A program made the position numbers and the translations under genes. From Leptospira adleri (GTDB taxonomy: Bacteria; Spirochaetota; Leptospiria; Leptospirales; Leptospiraceae), in NCBI RefSeq assembly GCF_002811985.1, contig NZ_NPDU01000002.1, positions 62,001 to 126,000 of the forward strand: a stretch of 64,000 bases of DNA, written 5' to 3'. The notes below the pieces were generated by a model. It had not been told where the DNA came from and ran no database searches. It saw only the letters and a program-made list of their open reading frames with translations. Below are positions 63,868 to 64,000 of this stretch, piece after piece. Within the stretch, counting starts at the first letter, position 1. Each line of letters begins with the position of its first letter.

Positions 63868-63985
63868 TCTGGTTCTCCCATTTAAAAATTCTTTCCCGGC
63901 AAGGTAGCACGAAATTTATTTCTAGTCCAGAGTTTTCCCTCTTTTGAATCTCATTGTGGATTGCTATTTCTCAAGAATTCTTCTC

Positions 63986-64000
63986 ATGCCCAAATTCGAA
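63986..64000 (+). CDS. Possible gene start cut by the window edge
   Basis: An ATG at 63986 begins MPKFE and runs off the right edge. It is divergent from the LipL45-like gene, about 120 bases away, so the spacer could hold both promoters. The upstream GAATTCTTCTC is a poor ribosome site. Only five codons are visible, so the call is tentative. Confidence 0.2.

Overview
The window is a stretch of spirochaete chromosome, almost certainly Leptospira. Reasons: a LipL45-type FecR-domain lipoprotein, lipoproteins with loose spirochaetal lipoboxes, frequent TTG starts, a SemiSWEET gene next to queF, membrane-anchored AraC regulators, and the gene complement as a whole. G+C looks to be in the low 40s percent by eye, higher than L. 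interrogans, so another species of the pathogenic clade is likely; this is inference. Genes are dense and largely metabolic. No insertion sequence, prophage, CRISPR array or rRNA is visible.

Layout. 1-6035 (minus): a DsbA-like protein, mdh, then the biotin genes bioF-bioD-bioA-bioB (bioB runs off the left edge). 6320-10063: two small unknown genes, thrB and a sodium:solute symporter. 10020-15829 (minus): esterase, SH3-like exported protein, aspartate aminotransferase, XPB-type helicase and aldose epimerase. 15921-21685 (plus): SppA-like protease, MBOAT acyltransferase, a lipoprotein, a membrane SpoIIE-type phosphatase, an unknown small protein and a large protein with a FliG-C-like segment. 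21679-25522: glpK, two metallo-beta-lactamase-fold enzymes and a STAS protein. 25706-28796: flavin disulfide oxidoreductase and an ABC-2 exporter. 28809-29956: two BolA proteins and two glutaredoxins, converging on a minus-strand run (38659 to 29953) of ECF sigma factor, COG3146 protein, clpS, clpA, ggt, gshA and gshB. The NrsF/DUF1109 anti-sigma candidate is divergent from the sigma gene (38790-39422).

39885-44843 (minus): leuC, leuD, a cysteine-synthase-like enzyme with a changed substrate loop, and a UPF1-type helicase. 45015-51692: an envelope block (glycosyltransferase, a second FliG-C-like protein, gmhA, an orphan ABC ATPase, a VWA-like/FHA membrane protein) with a divergent O-antigen ligase/polymerase. 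51714-51884: tRNA-Leu(TAA) and tRNA-Cys(GCA). 52014-57494: a UPF0598 protein, a three-gene operon of two flavin-binding-type proteins and a GAF-class III cyclase, guaA, queF and SemiSWEET. 57933-63867 (minus): a repeat/NHL lipoprotein, two membrane AraC regulators and a LipL45-like lipoprotein, with related inverted repeats between them.

The most interesting parts are the sigma/anti-sigma-headed thiol and proteostasis run with converging BolA/glutaredoxin genes, the two FliG-C-like proteins outside flagellar loci, the flavin protein-cyclase operon, and the AraC/lipoprotein locus. Two genes (bioF and a glyoxalase II-like gene) have no in-frame ATG, GTG or TTG where the protein should begin.
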